A stretch of DNA of 64,000 nucleotides from Rhodococcus ruber NBRC 15591 (lineage in GTDB: Bacteria > Actinomycetota > Actinomycetes > Mycobacteriales > Mycobacteriaceae): NCBI RefSeq assembly GCF_001894945.1, contig NZ_BCXE01000014.1, positions 1 through 64,000 on the forward strand, given 5' to 3'. The position numbers and the translations under genes were made by a program. The notes under the pieces were generated by a model. The model had not been told where the DNA came from and did not search any database. It saw nothing but the letters and a program-made list of their open reading frames with translations. Shown here piece by piece: positions 1 to 12,880 of the stretch. The stretch's first letter is position 1. Each line of letters opens with the position of its first letter.

Positions 1-39
1 AGAGGGGACCCACCTGGTGGGTCCCCTCTCGTCGTTTTT
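1..39 (+). terminator. Rho-independent terminator of the upstream gene
   Basis: An 11-bp perfect stem (arms 1-11 and 19-29), extendable across the short inner stretch, is followed by five T at 35-39. It would end a + strand gene lying left of the window. It sits just before the ribosome binding site of the next gene, so that gene either has a very short leader or is reached by read-through. Confidence 0.85.
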
Positions 40-56
40 CGTGAAAGGATTTTTCT

Positions 57-1262
57 GTGTCCGACAACAATGGTGAGCGTCGATCCTTCCGGGGTGGAGG
101 GTCCACTCCCAGGTCGGGACGCGGAGACAGCGGCGAACGTCGCCAAGGCGGTGATCGGGGTCAGGCCCGCAGCGAGGACCGCCGGCAAGGATTCGCCGGC
201 CGACCGGATCGCCGCGGCGAGGACCGCACGTTCCGCGGGGAACGCCGAAGTGAGGCACCCAAGGGCGCCGGGGACGACTCCCGGGAGGGCACCCGGTCCG
301 AGCGACCCCGCAGCGACCGCCCGTCGGGAGACCGGCGAGACCGGCCCTACGGTGAACGGCGCGGCGAGCGTCCGCATCGAAGCACGAACGACGACCGCCG
401 GGACGATCGGCGCACCGGTGACCGGCGTGACGATCGGACCCGGGATGATCGGCGCACCGGCACGTCCCGGGCCGGCCACGGACCCGAACAGCGGGACGGC
501 AACGCCCCGCGCCGCCGCGGCGGCGAAGGCGGCTTCGGCCCGGGCCGGGGTCGGGAAGGCGTTCCCGCTGGACGTCGCGAATCTCGACCGGACGAGCCGG
601 ATCTTCCCGAAGACGTCGAGGCGTCGGAGCTCGATCCGACCATCCGCCGGGATCTGTTGAGCCTCGACAAGTCGAACGCCAACGCGGTGGCTCGGCACCT
701 GGTCATGGCCGGCCGCCTCATCGACGACGACCCCCGTGTCGCCCTGGCTCATGCGCGTGCTGCGCGGCAGCGCGCCGGCCGCATCGCCGTGGTCCGGGAG
801 GCAGCGGGCATCACCGCCTACCACGCCGGCGAATGGGCGGAGGCCCTGTCCGAGTTGCGGGCCGCTCGCCGGATGGCCGGTGGACCCGGATTGCTGGCGG
901 TCATGGCGGACTGCGAGCGCGGACTCGGCCGACCGGAACGGGCGATCGAGCTGGGCCGTAGCGACGAGGCTCGGGCGCTGACCGGAGACGAGGCCACCGA
1001 ACTGCGCATCGTCGTCGCGGGTGCCCGGATGGACCTGGGGCAGTTCGACCAGGCGGTGGTCACCCTGCAGACGCCGGAACTGGACGCCTCGCGCACCGGA
1101 CCGTCCGCCGCGCGCCTGTTCTACGCGTATGCGGACGCGCTCGTGGCAGCGGGACGTACCGAGGACGGATTGAAGTGGTTCCTCAACGCCGCCGCCGCCG
1201 ATCTGGAGGGGGACACCGACGCCGAGGAACGCGTCGCCGAGCTCACCGGAGAGGATCTGTGA
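57..1262 (+). CDS. TPR-repeat protein with long Arg/Gly/Asp-rich disordered N-terminus
   Basis: GTG start with AAAGGA eight bases upstream; 401 residues. Residues 1 to about 190 are low complexity, rich in Arg, Asp and Gly with many DRR/DDR and RGG-like clusters, and are predicted disordered and basic. From about 195 to the end the protein is alpha-helical and Ala/Leu-rich with TPR character (paired helices such as the A-R-A-A-R-Q-R-A-G-R and Y-A-D-A-L-V-A-A-G-R segments). Position and C-terminus match the Rv1691-type protein that precedes the HAD phosphatase/tlyA cluster. Its molecular role is unknown; RGG/DRR tails often bind RNA, which is inference here. It overlaps the next gene by 4 bp (GTGA), so the two are probably translationally coupled. 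Confidence 0.85.
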   Translation: MSDNNGERRSFRGGGSTPRSGRGDSGERRQGGDRGQARSEDRRQGFAGRPDRRGEDRTFRGERRSEAPKGAGDDSREGTRSERPRSDRPSGDRRDRPYGERRGERPHRSTNDDRRDDRRTGDRRDDRTRDDRRTGTSRAGHGPEQRDGNAPRRRGGEGGFGPGRGREGVPAGRRESRPDEPDLPEDVEASELDPTIRRDLLSLDKSNANAVARHLVMAGRLIDDDPRVALAHARAARQRAGRIAVVREAAGITAYHAGEWAEALSELRAARRMAGGPGLLAVMADCERGLGRPERAIELGRSDEARALTGDEATELRIVVAGARMDLGQFDQAVVTLQTPELDASRTGPSAARLFYAYADALVAAGRTEDGLKWFLNAAAADLEGDTDAEERVAELTGEDL

Positions 1263-2248
1263 CCGGTACGCGCGCATCGTTGCGGACCCACTACGACGTC
1301 CTTCTGCTCGACCTGGACGGCACCGTCTACCGCGGCGCCGAAGCGGTGCCGGGCGCCCGCGAGGCCCTGTCCGAGGGGGCTGAGCGGTTGTTCTACGTCA
1401 CCAACAACGCGAGCCGCCGCCCCGGTGAGGTCGCCAAACACCTGCGCGAACTCGGTTTCGCGGCCGACGAGTCGAACGTGGTCACCAGCTCCCAGTCCGC
1501 GGCCCGGCTGCTGGCGGAGCGGGTTCCGGCCGGCGCGCCGGTGCTGGTGGTCGGCACCGAAGCCCTCGTCGACGAGGTCGCCGGGGTCGGGCTGGTGCCG
1601 GTACGCTCCGCCGACGCCGACCCGGTGGCGGTCGTGCAGGGGCATTCCCCGGAAACCGGATGGGTCATTCTCGCCGAGGCGACGCTCGCACTGCGCTCCG
1701 GCGCGCTGTGGGTGGCGACGAACATCGACTCGACGCTGCCCACCGAGCGAGGTCTGGTGCTCGGGAACGGTTCCATGGTCGCGGCCCTGCGGTCGGCGAC
1801 GGGACGTGAGCCGCTGGTGGCCGGCAAACCGGCCGCGCCACTGATCGAGGACGCCGTCGTGCGCAGCGGTGCCTCGCGTCCGCTCGTGGTCGGCGACCGG
1901 CTCGACACCGACATCGCCGGCGCGAATGCCGTCGGTGTCGATTCGCTACTGGTGCTGACCGGGGTGAGCACTGTCGCGGACCTGCTCCGGGCCCCGGCGG
2001 AGCAACGTCCCACCTATGTTGCGGACTCGCTCGCGAGTCTCGACGGCGAGGCCGCCGAGCTGCGGCCGGGCACGCGCGAGCCCCACGCGGTGTCGTTCGA
2101 CGGTCGGGACGTGCATCTGGCCCCGCAACCGGCCGCGGACCCGATGGCTGCTCTTCGTGCCGTGCTCGACGTCGCCTGGTCCCATCCCGGCTTCGGTCGG
2201 GTCGTGGCGACGGACGACCTGCTGGCGCGGTGGGGAATGCCCCGCTGA
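1259..2248 (+). CDS. HAD-superfamily (type IIA) phosphatase
   Basis: 329 residues from a GTG start that overlaps the preceding stop as GTGA; a longer in-frame opening upstream is only overlap with the previous gene. Motif I is DLDGTVYRG at residues 18-26 (nucleophile Asp plus acid/base Asp). Motif II is the VTNNASR segment. The late motif is GKP...VVGDRLDTDI around residue 210, which holds the metal-binding acidic pair. This is the NagD/PGP-like class with a type IIA cap between motifs II and III. Such enzymes dephosphorylate small phosphometabolites; the substrate cannot be read from sequence. It matches Rv1692, described as a glycerol-3-phosphate phosphatase, so a role in recycling glycerophospholipid breakdown products is plausible. 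Confidence 0.85.
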   Translation: MTGTRASLRTHYDVLLLDLDGTVYRGAEAVPGAREALSEGAERLFYVTNNASRRPGEVAKHLRELGFAADESNVVTSSQSAARLLAERVPAGAPVLVVGTEALVDEVAGVGLVPVRSADADPVAVVQGHSPETGWVILAEATLALRSGALWVATNIDSTLPTERGLVLGNGSMVAALRSATGREPLVAGKPAAPLIEDAVVRSGASRPLVVGDRLDTDIAGANAVGVDSLLVLTGVSTVADLLRAPAEQRPTYVADSLASLDGEAAELRPGTREPHAVSFDGRDVHLAPQPAADPMAALRAVLDVAWSHPGFGRVVATDDLLARWGMPR

Positions 2249-2357
2249 GACCGTTCTGCGTGGTGTGCCGGTTCGTCACCGGCATGCACTAGCGTGGTCG
2301 ATGATGAGCACGTCGATACCACGCCCAGGCGATCACCTTCCAGGCTCCCATCCGGGT

Positions 2358-2525
2358 ATGGATCCTCGGTCGATCCACACCGATGTCGAGGGGCTGCTCA
2401 CGCGTGCCCGCGACACCGCTGTCGGTGCGGCCGATCCGTCCGAGATCATCCCGCGGCAGGCGCAGCTGCTCGAACAGGCACACGACCTGCTCGTCCAGGC
2501 GCTCGCTACCGTGGACAAGATCTGA
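2358..2525 (+). CDS. Small conserved hypothetical protein (Rv1693-like position)
   Basis: A 55-residue frame starting MDPRSIHTDVEG and ending ALATVDKI, just before tlyA (stop at 2523-2525, tlyA GTG at 2527). It is acidic and helical, with the heptad-like run L-L-E-Q-A-H-D-L-L-V-Q-A-L, suggesting a short coiled coil. In-frame ATG codons at 2301 and 2304 would add about 19 residues, and no strong ribosome binding site settles the start. A small gene at this exact place is typical of mycobacteria and relatives. Function unknown. Confidence 0.65.
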   Translation: MDPRSIHTDVEGLLTRARDTAVGAADPSEIIPRQAQLLEQAHDLLVQALATVDKI

Positions 2526-2526
2526 C

Positions 2527-3351
2527 GTGGCCCGGCGAGCGCGAGTCGACGCGGAGCTGGTCCGTCGGGGCCTCGCCCGGTCCCGCGAGCACGCCGGCGA
2601 GCTGATCGCTGCGGGACGGGTCCTCGTCCACGGCACGGTCGCGACGAAGCCTGCGACGCAAGTCGATCCGGGGGCGCCCCTGTTGGTCACCGAGGTCGCC
2701 GACGAGGTGGAGTGGGCGTCACGAGGTGCTCACAAGCTGCTCGGCGCCCTCGAGGCGTTCACCGACCGGGGACTTCGGGTCGCCGGCCGGCGGTGTCTCG
2801 ACGCCGGGGCCTCCACCGGGGGCTTCACGGACGTGCTGTTGCACGAGGGCGCACGGGAAGTCGTCGCCGTCGACGTGGGCTACGGCCAGCTGGTGTGGCG
2901 GCTGCAGTCCGACGACCGGGTCCGCGTGATCGATCGAACAAACGTGCGTAACATCGATGCGGACGCGATCGGGGGGCCGGTCGAGCTGGTGGTGGCGGAT
3001 TTGTCCTTCATCTCGCTGAAGCTGGTGCTTCCGGCGTTCGTGCGGTGCGTGACCGCGGGCGCAGATCTGCTACCCATGGTCAAACCGCAGTTCGAGGTCG
3101 GGAAGGAGCGGGTCGGCAGTGGCGGTGTCGTCCGGGATGCGGCATTGCGGACCGAGGCGGTCCTCGACGTCGCGCGCGAAGCCCAGACTCTCGGGCTGCG
3201 TACCCTCGGGGCGGTGGCCAGTCCGCTGCCCGGTCCGTCCGGCAATGTCGAATACTTCCTGTGGCTGCGCGCCGGGGAACCGGGCCCGGCCGAGCCGGAC
3301 GCGGACGTGGTCGAGCTGGTCGAACGAGCCGTGCAGGAAGGACCCCAGTGA
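2527..3351 (+). CDS. tlyA: TlyA-family 16S/23S rRNA 2'-O-methyltransferase
   Basis: 274 residues from GTG, one base after the upstream stop. Residues 1-65 form an S4 RNA-binding domain ([17 protein letters not shown]). The rest is an FtsJ/RrmJ-type Rossmann methyltransferase. [14 protein letters not shown] is the SAM-binding motif, [10 protein letters not shown] the central strand and [10 protein letters not shown] carries a catalytic Lys; the Lys in [10 protein letters not shown] is the other conserved one. In mycobacteria TlyA methylates C1409 of 16S and C1920 of 23S rRNA, which confers capreomycin susceptibility. It overlaps nadK by GTGA, so it belongs to the tlyA-nadK-recN unit. Confidence 0.93.
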   Translation: MARRARVDAELVRRGLARSREHAGELIAAGRVLVHGTVATKPATQVDPGAPLLVTEVADEVEWASRGAHKLLGALEAFTDRGLRVAGRRCLDAGASTGGFTDVLLHEGAREVVAVDVGYGQLVWRLQSDDRVRVIDRTNVRNIDADAIGGPVELVVADLSFISLKLVLPAFVRCVTAGADLLPMVKPQFEVGKERVGSGGVVRDAALRTEAVLDVAREAQTLGLRTLGAVASPLPGPSGNVEYFLWLRAGEPGPAEPDADVVELVERAVQEGPQ

Positions 3352-4292
3352 CCACAGATAGTGCAGCGCCCGGCCCGGAGCGCGCGACCCGCGAGGTCCT
3401 GCTCGTGTCCCACTCGGGACGGGTCGAGATCGCCGCGACGGCGCAGCGCACGGCGAAGATCTTCGGCGAGGCCGGCATCGGGCTGCGGGTGCTCGACGAC
3501 GAGGTCGCCAGCACCGGTCTGGGTCCCCTGGCCGGACCCGAGGGCCGGGTCCGCATCGTCGAACCCGGACCGGACGCCGCCCGGGGTTGCGAGATGGTGA
3601 TCGTGCTCGGCGGCGACGGCAGTTTCCTGCGCGCCGCCGAACTGGCCCAGTGCGCGACGGTGCCCGTGCTCGGAATCAACCTGGGACGCATCGGTTTCCT
3701 CGCCGAGGCCGAGACCGAGCATCTCGAGGAGGCGCTGGCACAGGTGGTGCGCCGCGAGTACCGGGTCGAGGAGCGGATGACGCTGGACGTCGCGATCCGG
3801 GTCGACGACGCGATCGTCGACCGGGGATGGGCGCTCAACGAGGCCAGCCTCGAGAACAAGTCCCGCCTGGGCGTGCTCGAGGTGGTGCTCGAGGTCGACG
3901 GTCGGCCGGTGTCGGCGTTCGGATGCGACGGAGTGCTGATCGCCACCCCGACCGGCTCGACCGCCTACGCGTTCTCCGCCGGCGGCCCGATCGTCTGGCC
4001 GGAACTCGAAGCGTTGCTGGTGATTCCCAGCAACGCCCACGCTCTGTTCGCCCGGCCCATGGTGACCAGCCCGGAATCGCTGATCGCCGTGGAGACCCTC
4101 GCCGGCAGCCACGACGGGCTGGTGTTCTGCGACGGCCGCCGCACCCTCGACCTGCCCGCGGGTGGGCGGCTCGAGGTGGTCCGCGGCAAGCATCCCGTGC
4201 GGTGGGTGCGCCTGGACTCGGCGCCGTTCGCCGACCGAATGGTGCGCAAGTTCGATCTTCCGGTGAAGGGCTGGCGGGGAAGGAGACTGTGA
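3348..4292 (+). CDS. nadK: NAD kinase (ATP/polyphosphate type)
   Basis: 314 residues; GTG start overlaps the tlyA stop as GTGA. GGDGS lies at residues 88-92, followed by the glycine-rich [17 protein letters not shown] stretch; both are diagnostic of NAD kinase. [10 protein letters not shown] is also family-typical. The enzyme phosphorylates NAD+ to NADP+, the cell's only route to NADP. The actinobacterial enzyme (PpnK) can use inorganic polyphosphate as well as ATP. It is followed after one base by recN, so expression is operonic. Confidence 0.95.
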   Translation: MTTDSAAPGPERATREVLLVSHSGRVEIAATAQRTAKIFGEAGIGLRVLDDEVASTGLGPLAGPEGRVRIVEPGPDAARGCEMVIVLGGDGSFLRAAELAQCATVPVLGINLGRIGFLAEAETEHLEEALAQVVRREYRVEERMTLDVAIRVDDAIVDRGWALNEASLENKSRLGVLEVVLEVDGRPVSAFGCDGVLIATPTGSTAYAFSAGGPIVWPELEALLVIPSNAHALFARPMVTSPESLIAVETLAGSHDGLVFCDGRRTLDLPAGGRLEVVRGKHPVRWVRLDSAPFADRMVRKFDLPVKGWRGRRL

Positions 4293-4293
4293 G

Positions 4294-6087
4294 GTGCTTG
4301 CCGAGATCCGGATCGACAATCTGGGGGTCATCTCCGAGGCGGGCGCCCAGTTCCACGGCGGTCTGACCGTCCTGACCGGCGAAACCGGAGCCGGCAAGAC
4401 CATGGTCGTGACCAGCCTGCATCTACTGTCGGGGGTCCGCGCCGACCCTACCCGCGTCCGTGTCGGCGCCGCCCGCGCCGTCGTGGAGGGTCGGTTCTGC
4501 ATCGACGCCGACGGCGGCTCGGGCGCGGCGGGCGCCGTGCCCAGCCACGTCGAGCGGGAGGTGGCGCGACTGCTCGAGACGACCGGCGCCCAGCGTGACG
4601 AGGACGGCAGCATCATCGCGGTCCGCACCGTCGGCAGCGACGGCCGCTCCCGCGCCCACCTCGGCGGTCGCAGTGTCCCGGTGGGGGTGCTCTCGGAGTT
4701 CACCGATCCGCTGCTGACCGTGCACGGCCAGAACGATCAGCTGCGGCTGCTGCGACCCGACCAGCAGCGCGCCGCGCTCGACCGGTTCGCCGGCAAGACG
4801 ATCACGTCGCTGCTGTCGACGTACCAGGAACACCGCCGGCGCTGGCTGGCCGCGCGGGACGAACTACTCGAACGCACCGAGAAGTCCCGCGAACTCGCGC
4901 AGGAGGCGGACCGCCTGCGGTTCGCGCTCGACGAGATCGACGCGGTCGACCCGCAGCCGGGGGAGGACACCCGGATCGTGGCCGAGGTGCGCCGGCTCGG
5001 CGACCTCGATTCGCTGCGCGACTCCGCCCAGGGCGCACAGGCCGCGCTCGCCGGCGGCGACGGCGACGACGTGGGCGGCGCGGCGGCGCTGGATCTGCTC
5101 GGGGAGTCCCGGGCGCGCCTCGAGGCGGCCGAGGACCCCGCCCTGCGCGAGCTCGGGCCGCGGCTCGACGAGGCCATCGCCGTGGTCACCGACGTCGCGG
5201 GCGAGCTGTCCGGGTACCTGTCGGACCTGCCGTCCGATCCGGGTGTCCTCGAGACGTTGCTCGGCCGTCAGGCCGAGCTGAAATCGCTCACCCGCAAGTA
5301 CGCCGCGGACATCGACGGCGTGCTCGCGTGGGCCCGCGACGCCCGTGATCGGTTGTCGCGGATCGACGTGTCCGCCGATGCGGTCGCCGAGCTCGCCGCA
5401 CGCGCCGACCGTGAGGCGGCCGCGACCGCCGAAGCCGCCACCGCCCTCACCGCCGCCCGCAGGAAGGCTGCCGACAAGCTCGCCAAGGCGGTGAGCAAGG
5501 AGCTCTCCGGCCTGGCGATGGGACGGGCGAGTCTGGACGTGCAGGTGCGGGACCGGGAGGCGGGACCGCAGGACAGCGCACCTCTCAAGGTCGGCGGGCG
5601 GTTGCTGCACGCCGGCACGTCGGGTGTCGACGACGTCGAGTTCCGGCTCGCCGCGCACAGCGGCGCCCGGTCCCTGCCGATCGCCCGCAGCGCCTCCGGC
5701 GGCGAGCTCTCCCGCGTGATGCTCGCGCTCGAGGTGGTGCTGGCCGGATCCGAGCGCGGCGCCACGATGGTGTTCGACGAGGTCGATGCGGGGGTCGGCG
5801 GTCGCGCGGCGGTCGAGATCGGCCGGCGCCTGGCCCGGTTGTCCCGCACGCATCAGGTCATCGTGGTCACCCATCTACCGCAGGTCGCTGCATTCGCCGA
5901 CACCCATCTCGTCGTCGACAAGGTCGACGACGCGGGCGGCGTCGTCAGCAGCGGGGTGCGCACCCTCACCGAGACCGAACGAGTCGCCGAACTCGCCCGC
6001 ATGCTCGCCGGTCTCGGCGACACCGAGACGGGCCGGGCCCACGCCGAGGAACTGCTCGCCACCGCGCACGCCGAACGCCGGGGCTGA
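4294..6087 (+). CDS. recN: DNA repair protein RecN
   Basis: 597 residues from GTG. It is an SMC-like ATPase: Walker A GETGAGKT at residues 29-36, a central coiled-coil region rich in Ala/Glu/Arg (about 160-390), the ABC signature SASGGELSR near 465 and Walker B MVFDEVDAGVGG near 491, followed by VVTHLPQVAAFAD with the switch His. RecN acts at double-strand breaks, holding ends for RecA-dependent repair. Being in an operon with nadK and tlyA is normal for actinobacteria. No LexA box is visible directly upstream because the gene abuts nadK. Confidence 0.95.
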   Translation: MLAEIRIDNLGVISEAGAQFHGGLTVLTGETGAGKTMVVTSLHLLSGVRADPTRVRVGAARAVVEGRFCIDADGGSGAAGAVPSHVEREVARLLETTGAQRDEDGSIIAVRTVGSDGRSRAHLGGRSVPVGVLSEFTDPLLTVHGQNDQLRLLRPDQQRAALDRFAGKTITSLLSTYQEHRRRWLAARDELLERTEKSRELAQEADRLRFALDEIDAVDPQPGEDTRIVAEVRRLGDLDSLRDSAQGAQAALAGGDGDDVGGAAALDLLGESRARLEAAEDPALRELGPRLDEAIAVVTDVAGELSGYLSDLPSDPGVLETLLGRQAELKSLTRKYAADIDGVLAWARDARDRLSRIDVSADAVAELAARADREAAATAEAATALTAARRKAADKLAKAVSKELSGLAMGRASLDVQVRDREAGPQDSAPLKVGGRLLHAGTSGVDDVEFRLAAHSGARSLPIARSASGGELSRVMLALEVVLAGSERGATMVFDEVDAGVGGRAAVEIGRRLARLSRTHQVIVVTHLPQVAAFADTHLVVDKVDDAGGVVSSGVRTLTETERVAELARMLAGLGDTETGRAHAEELLATAHAERRG

Positions 6088-6143
6088 TCCCGCCCCGGCG
6101 CGCCTCCGTTGCCCGACCGCGGCCCGGGTTCATCATCGATGCC

Positions 6144-7324
6144 ATGAAGATGCCGGCGCTGCTGTCACGCAATAACGAAACGTTGCCCGGAGTGAGCGGC
6201 ATTGCCCGGGTCGACAAGAACCAGACCAAGCTCCTGCGTCGGGTCGGTCCCGGCGACATCGTCGTTCTCGACGCCGTCGACATGGACCGCGTCACTGCCG
6301 ACGCGCTCGTCGAGGCGGGAGTGACCGCCGTGGTCAACGCCTCGACGTCGATCACCGGCCGCTACCCGAACCTCGGCCCCGAGGTGCTCGTGGCCAACGG
6401 CATCGCCCTGATCGACAACACCGGTCCCGAGGTGTTCAAGAAGATCAAGGACGGCGCCAAGGTTCGCCTGCACGAGGGCGGGGTCTATTCCGGGGAGCGG
6501 CTGCTGATCCAGGGCGAGGAGCAGACCGAGACCGAGATCTCCGACCGCATGATCGAGGCGAAAACCGGTCTGGTCGACCACCTCGAGGCGTTCTCGGGCA
6601 ACACCATCGAGTTCATCCGTTCGGAGAGCCCGCTGCTCATCGACGGGGTCGGAGTGCCCGACGTCGACGTGGACCTGCGCGACCGGCACGTGGTGGTGGT
6701 CGCGGACGGACCGGACCACGAGCAGGACCTGAAGAATCTCAAACCGTTCATCAAGGAGTACTCGCCGATCCTCGTCGGTGTCGGCACCGGCGCCGACACG
6801 CTCGTCCGCGCCGGGTACCGGCCGGATCTGATCGTCGGCGACCCGGACGAGATCGGCACCGAAACCCTCAAGTCCGGCGCCGAGGTGGTGCTGCCGGCCG
6901 ATCACGACGGTCACGCGCCCGGTCTCGAACGGATCCAGGACCTGGGCATCGGCGCGATGACATTCCCCGCCACCGGCGCCCCCGCCGACCTGGCGCTGCT
7001 GCTCGCCGACCACCACGGCGCCGCCCTCGTCGTCACCGTCGGCAGCACCGTCTCGCTCGACGAGTTCTTCGACCAGGGCCGCCGTGACAGCAACCCGTCG
7101 GCGTTCATGACCCGGCTGAAGGTGGGCCCGAAACTGGTCGACGCCAAGGCCGTCGCCACCCTCTACCGCAGCCGCGTCTCCGGCGGGGTGATCGCCCTGC
7201 TGGTGTTCGCCGCGCTGATCGCCGTGATCGTCGCCCTGATCGTGTCCAACCTCGGCGGCGACGTCGTGGACTGGGCCGTGCAGAGCTGGGACAGCCTCGT
7301 GGTGTGGGTGCAGGGGCTGACCGC

Positions 7325-7328
<4 letters not shown>
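6144..7328 (+). CDS. steA: SteA-like cell-separation membrane protein
   Basis: 394 residues. The cytoplasmic part has a thiamin-pyrophosphokinase-like central region (VGVGTGADTLVRAGYRPDLIVGDPDEIG). One transmembrane helix lies near the C-terminus (residues about 348-372: IALLVFAALIAVIVALIVS) and a short tail follows it. In Corynebacterium glutamicum SteA sits at the cytokinetic ring and works with SteB to regulate peptidoglycan cleavage during daughter-cell separation. The neighbour is SteB, with which it overlaps by 4 bp. ATG at 6144 is used; a second ATG at 6150 is equally possible. Confidence 0.85.
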
Positions 7329-10220
<2,892 letters not shown>

Positions 10221-10226
10221 CCGACC

Positions 10227-10853
10227 GTGACGCAGCGACACGAGTTCCGGACACTGTCCACACGCCGGATCCACACCGGCGCCATCGTGTCGCTGCGCGT
10301 GGACCGGGTCGCCATGCCCGACGGGCACGAGGCCGAGCGGGAGGTGGTCGAACACCACGGCGCCGTCGCGATCGCCGCGGTCGACGCACAGGATCGGCTG
10401 ATCCTCATCCACCAGTACCGCCACCCGCTCGGCCACCGCCTCTGGGAGCTGCCCGCCGGGCTGCTCGACGCGCCCGGCGAGGACCCGCTCGACGCGGCCC
10501 GCCGGGAACTCACCGAAGAGACCGGCCTGGCCGCCGCCCGCTGGGACCTGCTCGTCGACCTCGCCCTGTCCCCGGGGTTCACCGACGAGGCCGTGCGCGT
10601 ATACGCGGCCCGGGACCTGTCCACCGCCGACCGGCCCGACCCCGAACACGAGGAGGCGGACCTCGAGATCTGCCGGGTCCCCGTCGACGAGGCCGTCGCC
10701 ATGGTGCTCGGCGGACAGATCGTCAACGCCACCGCGGTCGCCGGAATCCTCGCTCTCGCCGCCACCCGCCGCGACGGGGCCCTGCGTCCCGCCGACGCCG
10801 AGTGGCCCGACCGGCCCCGCGCCCTGCTGCGCACCAAGAGCCTCGGGAACTGA
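10227..10853 (+). CDS. ADP-ribose pyrophosphatase-type Nudix hydrolase
   Basis: 208 residues from GTG, six bases after pyrG. It shows a Nudix box, E-x7-REL-TEE-TGL, preceded by ELPAGLLD, and the proline-containing LSPGFTDE segment typical of ADP-ribose hydrolases. These enzymes cleave ADP-ribose to AMP and ribose-5-phosphate, using Mg2+ held by the box glutamates. It is the counterpart of Rv1700 and lies between pyrG and xerD as in mycobacteria. Confidence 0.88.
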   Translation: MTQRHEFRTLSTRRIHTGAIVSLRVDRVAMPDGHEAEREVVEHHGAVAIAAVDAQDRLILIHQYRHPLGHRLWELPAGLLDAPGEDPLDAARRELTEETGLAAARWDLLVDLALSPGFTDEAVRVYAARDLSTADRPDPEHEEADLEICRVPVDEAVAMVLGGQIVNATAVAGILALAATRRDGALRPADAEWPDRPRALLRTKSLGN

Positions 10854-10857
10854 CGCC

Positions 10858-11775
10858 GTGCTGGCCCGACAGCTCGACGCCTACCTCGACCACCTCACCG
10901 TCGAACGCGGGGCCGCCCCCAACACCCTCGCCTCCTACCGCCGCGACCTCACCCGATACCTCGAACACCTCACCGACCTCGGCATCGCCGACCTCGCCGA
11001 GGTGCGCGAGGAACACGTCGGCGACTTCGTCACCGCGCTGCGCCGCGGCGACCCCGAACGCGGCAGGCCCGCCCTCGCCGCGAGCTCCGCCGCCCGAGCC
11101 CTCGTCGCCGTGCGCGGCCTGCACCGCTTCGCCACCACCGAAGGCCGCACCCCCGTCGACGTCGCCCGCGCCGTCAAACCCCCCGCCGCGGGCCGGCGCC
11201 TGCCGAAGGCCCTGCCGGTCGCCGACGTATCGGCCATCCTCGACGCCGCAGGCACCGGTGCCGACGGACCCCGGGACCTGCGCGACCGGGCGCTGCTCGA
11301 ACTGCTGTACTCCACCGGCGCGCGCATCTCCGAGGCCGTCGGCCTCGACGTCGACGACCTCGACACCACCCACCGGTCGGTGCTGCTGCGCGGCAAGGGC
11401 GGCAAGCAACGCGTCGTACCGGTCGGCCGCCCCGCCCTGGCCGCCGTCGACGCCTATCTGGTCCGCGGCCGTCCCGCCCTGGCCACCGGACACACCCCGG
11501 CCCTGTTCCTCAACGCCCGAGGGGGCCGACTGTCCCGGCAGAGCGCCTGGCAGGTACTGCAGACCGCCGCCGGCCGGGCCGGAATCACCGCCGCCGTCTC
11601 CCCGCACACCCTGCGCCACTCCTTCGCCACCCACCTCCTCGACGGCGGCGCCGACGTGCGGGTGGTGCAGGAACTCCTCGGCCACGCCTCGGTGACCACC
11701 ACCCAGATCTACACGCAGGTCACAGCCGGTGCGCTGCGCGAAGTATGGGCCGGGGCCCACCCCCGCGCCCGGTAG
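10858..11775 (+). CDS. xerD: Site-specific tyrosine recombinase XerD
   Basis: 305 residues from GTG. The N-terminal SAM-like core-binding domain (residues 1-95) precedes a catalytic domain with Arg in TGARISE (about 154), [10 protein letters not shown] (about 249-258), LGHAS and the nucleophile Tyr in TTTQIYT (about 284). This is the full Arg-Lys-His-Arg-His-Tyr set. With XerC it resolves chromosome dimers at dif near the divisome. Its place upstream of parA/scpA/scpB is the conserved actinobacterial chromosome-maintenance cluster, so it is housekeeping rather than a phage integrase. Confidence 0.93.
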   Translation: MLARQLDAYLDHLTVERGAAPNTLASYRRDLTRYLEHLTDLGIADLAEVREEHVGDFVTALRRGDPERGRPALAASSAARALVAVRGLHRFATTEGRTPVDVARAVKPPAAGRRLPKALPVADVSAILDAAGTGADGPRDLRDRALLELLYSTGARISEAVGLDVDDLDTTHRSVLLRGKGGKQRVVPVGRPALAAVDAYLVRGRPALATGHTPALFLNARGGRLSRQSAWQVLQTAAGRAGITAAVSPHTLRHSFATHLLDGGADVRVVQELLGHASVTTTQIYTQVTAGALREVWAGAHPRAR

Positions 11776-11875
11776 CCACCACGGCGGCAGGGCGTGTCCA
11801 CGGCGCCATCGCACCATCCGAAGCGGTAGCGTTGACCCGACAGCCGAGCGAGCAGGACAGGGGGAGCAGGGGACA

Positions 11876-12877
11876 GTGGCGACACCACAACCGCCCGCAG
11901 CGGACACAGCGCCCGCGGCGGACACAGCGCCCGCCGCGAACACAGCGCCGGCCTCGCAGCACGCCCTGCTCCACGGCCGCCCCGACGTCGACGCGGCCCA
12001 CACCGACCCGGACCCCACCCACACCGCGGAACCCGAAGCCGAACTCGGCCCCACCGGACGACCCCGCCGGTACGTCCCGGAACCGCAGCCGCTGCCCGGT
12101 CACGGACCCGCGAAGATCATCGCGATGTGCAACCAGAAGGGCGGGGTCGGCAAGACCACCTCCACCATCAACCTCGGCGCCTCCCTCGCCGAATACGGCC
12201 GTCGCGTCCTGCTCGTCGACCTCGACCCCCAGGGCGCCCTGTCCGCCGGACTCGGCGTCGCCCACCACGACCTCGACCTGACCGTGCACAACCTGCTCGT
12301 CGAACGCGGAATCTCCGTCGACGACGTCCTACTGCACACCCGGGTCGAAGGACTGGACCTGCTGCCGAGCAACATCGACCTGTCCGCCGCCGAAATCCAG
12401 CTCGTCTCCGAGGTCGGCCGCGAACAAGCCCTCGGCCGAGCCCTGTACCCCGTCCTCGACCGCTACGACTACATCCTCGTCGACTGCCAGCCGTCCCTCG
12501 GCCTGCTCACCGTCAACGCCCTCGCCTGCGCCGACGCGGTCATCATCCCGATGGAATGCGAGTACTTCAGCCTGCGCGGACTGGCCCTGCTCAACGACAC
12601 CGTCGACAAGGTGCGCGACCGGCTCAACCCCAAGCTCAGCCTCGCCGGGATCCTCGTGACCATGTTCGACTCCCGCACCCTGCACGCCCGCGAGGTGATG
12701 TCCCGCGTCGTCGAGGTCTTCGGCGACCTCGTCTACGACAGCGTCATCGCCCGCACCGTCCGGTTCCCCGAAACCAGCGTCGCCGGCGAACCCATCACCA
12801 CCTGGGCGCCGAAATCCGCCGGCGCCGAGTCCTACCGGGCCCTGGCCCGCGAAGTGATCCACCGCTCCGGCCGATAA
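11876..12877 (+). CDS. ParA/Soj-family ATPase
   Basis: 333 residues from GTG with a purine-rich GGGGAGCAGGGGA site upstream; frames extending further left only overlap xerD. Residues 1-70 are Pro/Ala/Thr-rich with a repeated PAADTAPAADTAPAANT pattern and look disordered. The ATPase follows, with deviant Walker A KGGVGKTT at about 88-95, LLVDLDPQGAL and the IIPMECEYFSLRG segment. This is the ParA next to scpA/scpB (Rv1708-like), not the oriC-linked ParA. It probably acts with the condensin kleisin genes that follow at 4-bp spacing. Confidence 0.9.
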   Translation: MATPQPPAADTAPAADTAPAANTAPASQHALLHGRPDVDAAHTDPDPTHTAEPEAELGPTGRPRRYVPEPQPLPGHGPAKIIAMCNQKGGVGKTTSTINLGASLAEYGRRVLLVDLDPQGALSAGLGVAHHDLDLTVHNLLVERGISVDDVLLHTRVEGLDLLPSNIDLSAAEIQLVSEVGREQALGRALYPVLDRYDYILVDCQPSLGLLTVNALACADAVIIPMECEYFSLRGLALLNDTVDKVRDRLNPKLSLAGILVTMFDSRTLHAREVMSRVVEVFGDLVYDSVIARTVRFPETSVAGEPITTWAPKSAGAESYRALAREVIHRSGR

Positions 12878-12880
12878 CCC

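Noticed and set aside
2880-4703. 607-codon open frame opposite tlyA, nadK and recN
   Set aside because: Low-complexity Ser/Arg/Pro translation without any domain; mirrors known genes.
10858-11775. Integrase of the tRNA-Pro island
   Set aside because: It has XerD features and lies in the conserved parA/scpA/scpB cluster well away from the island.
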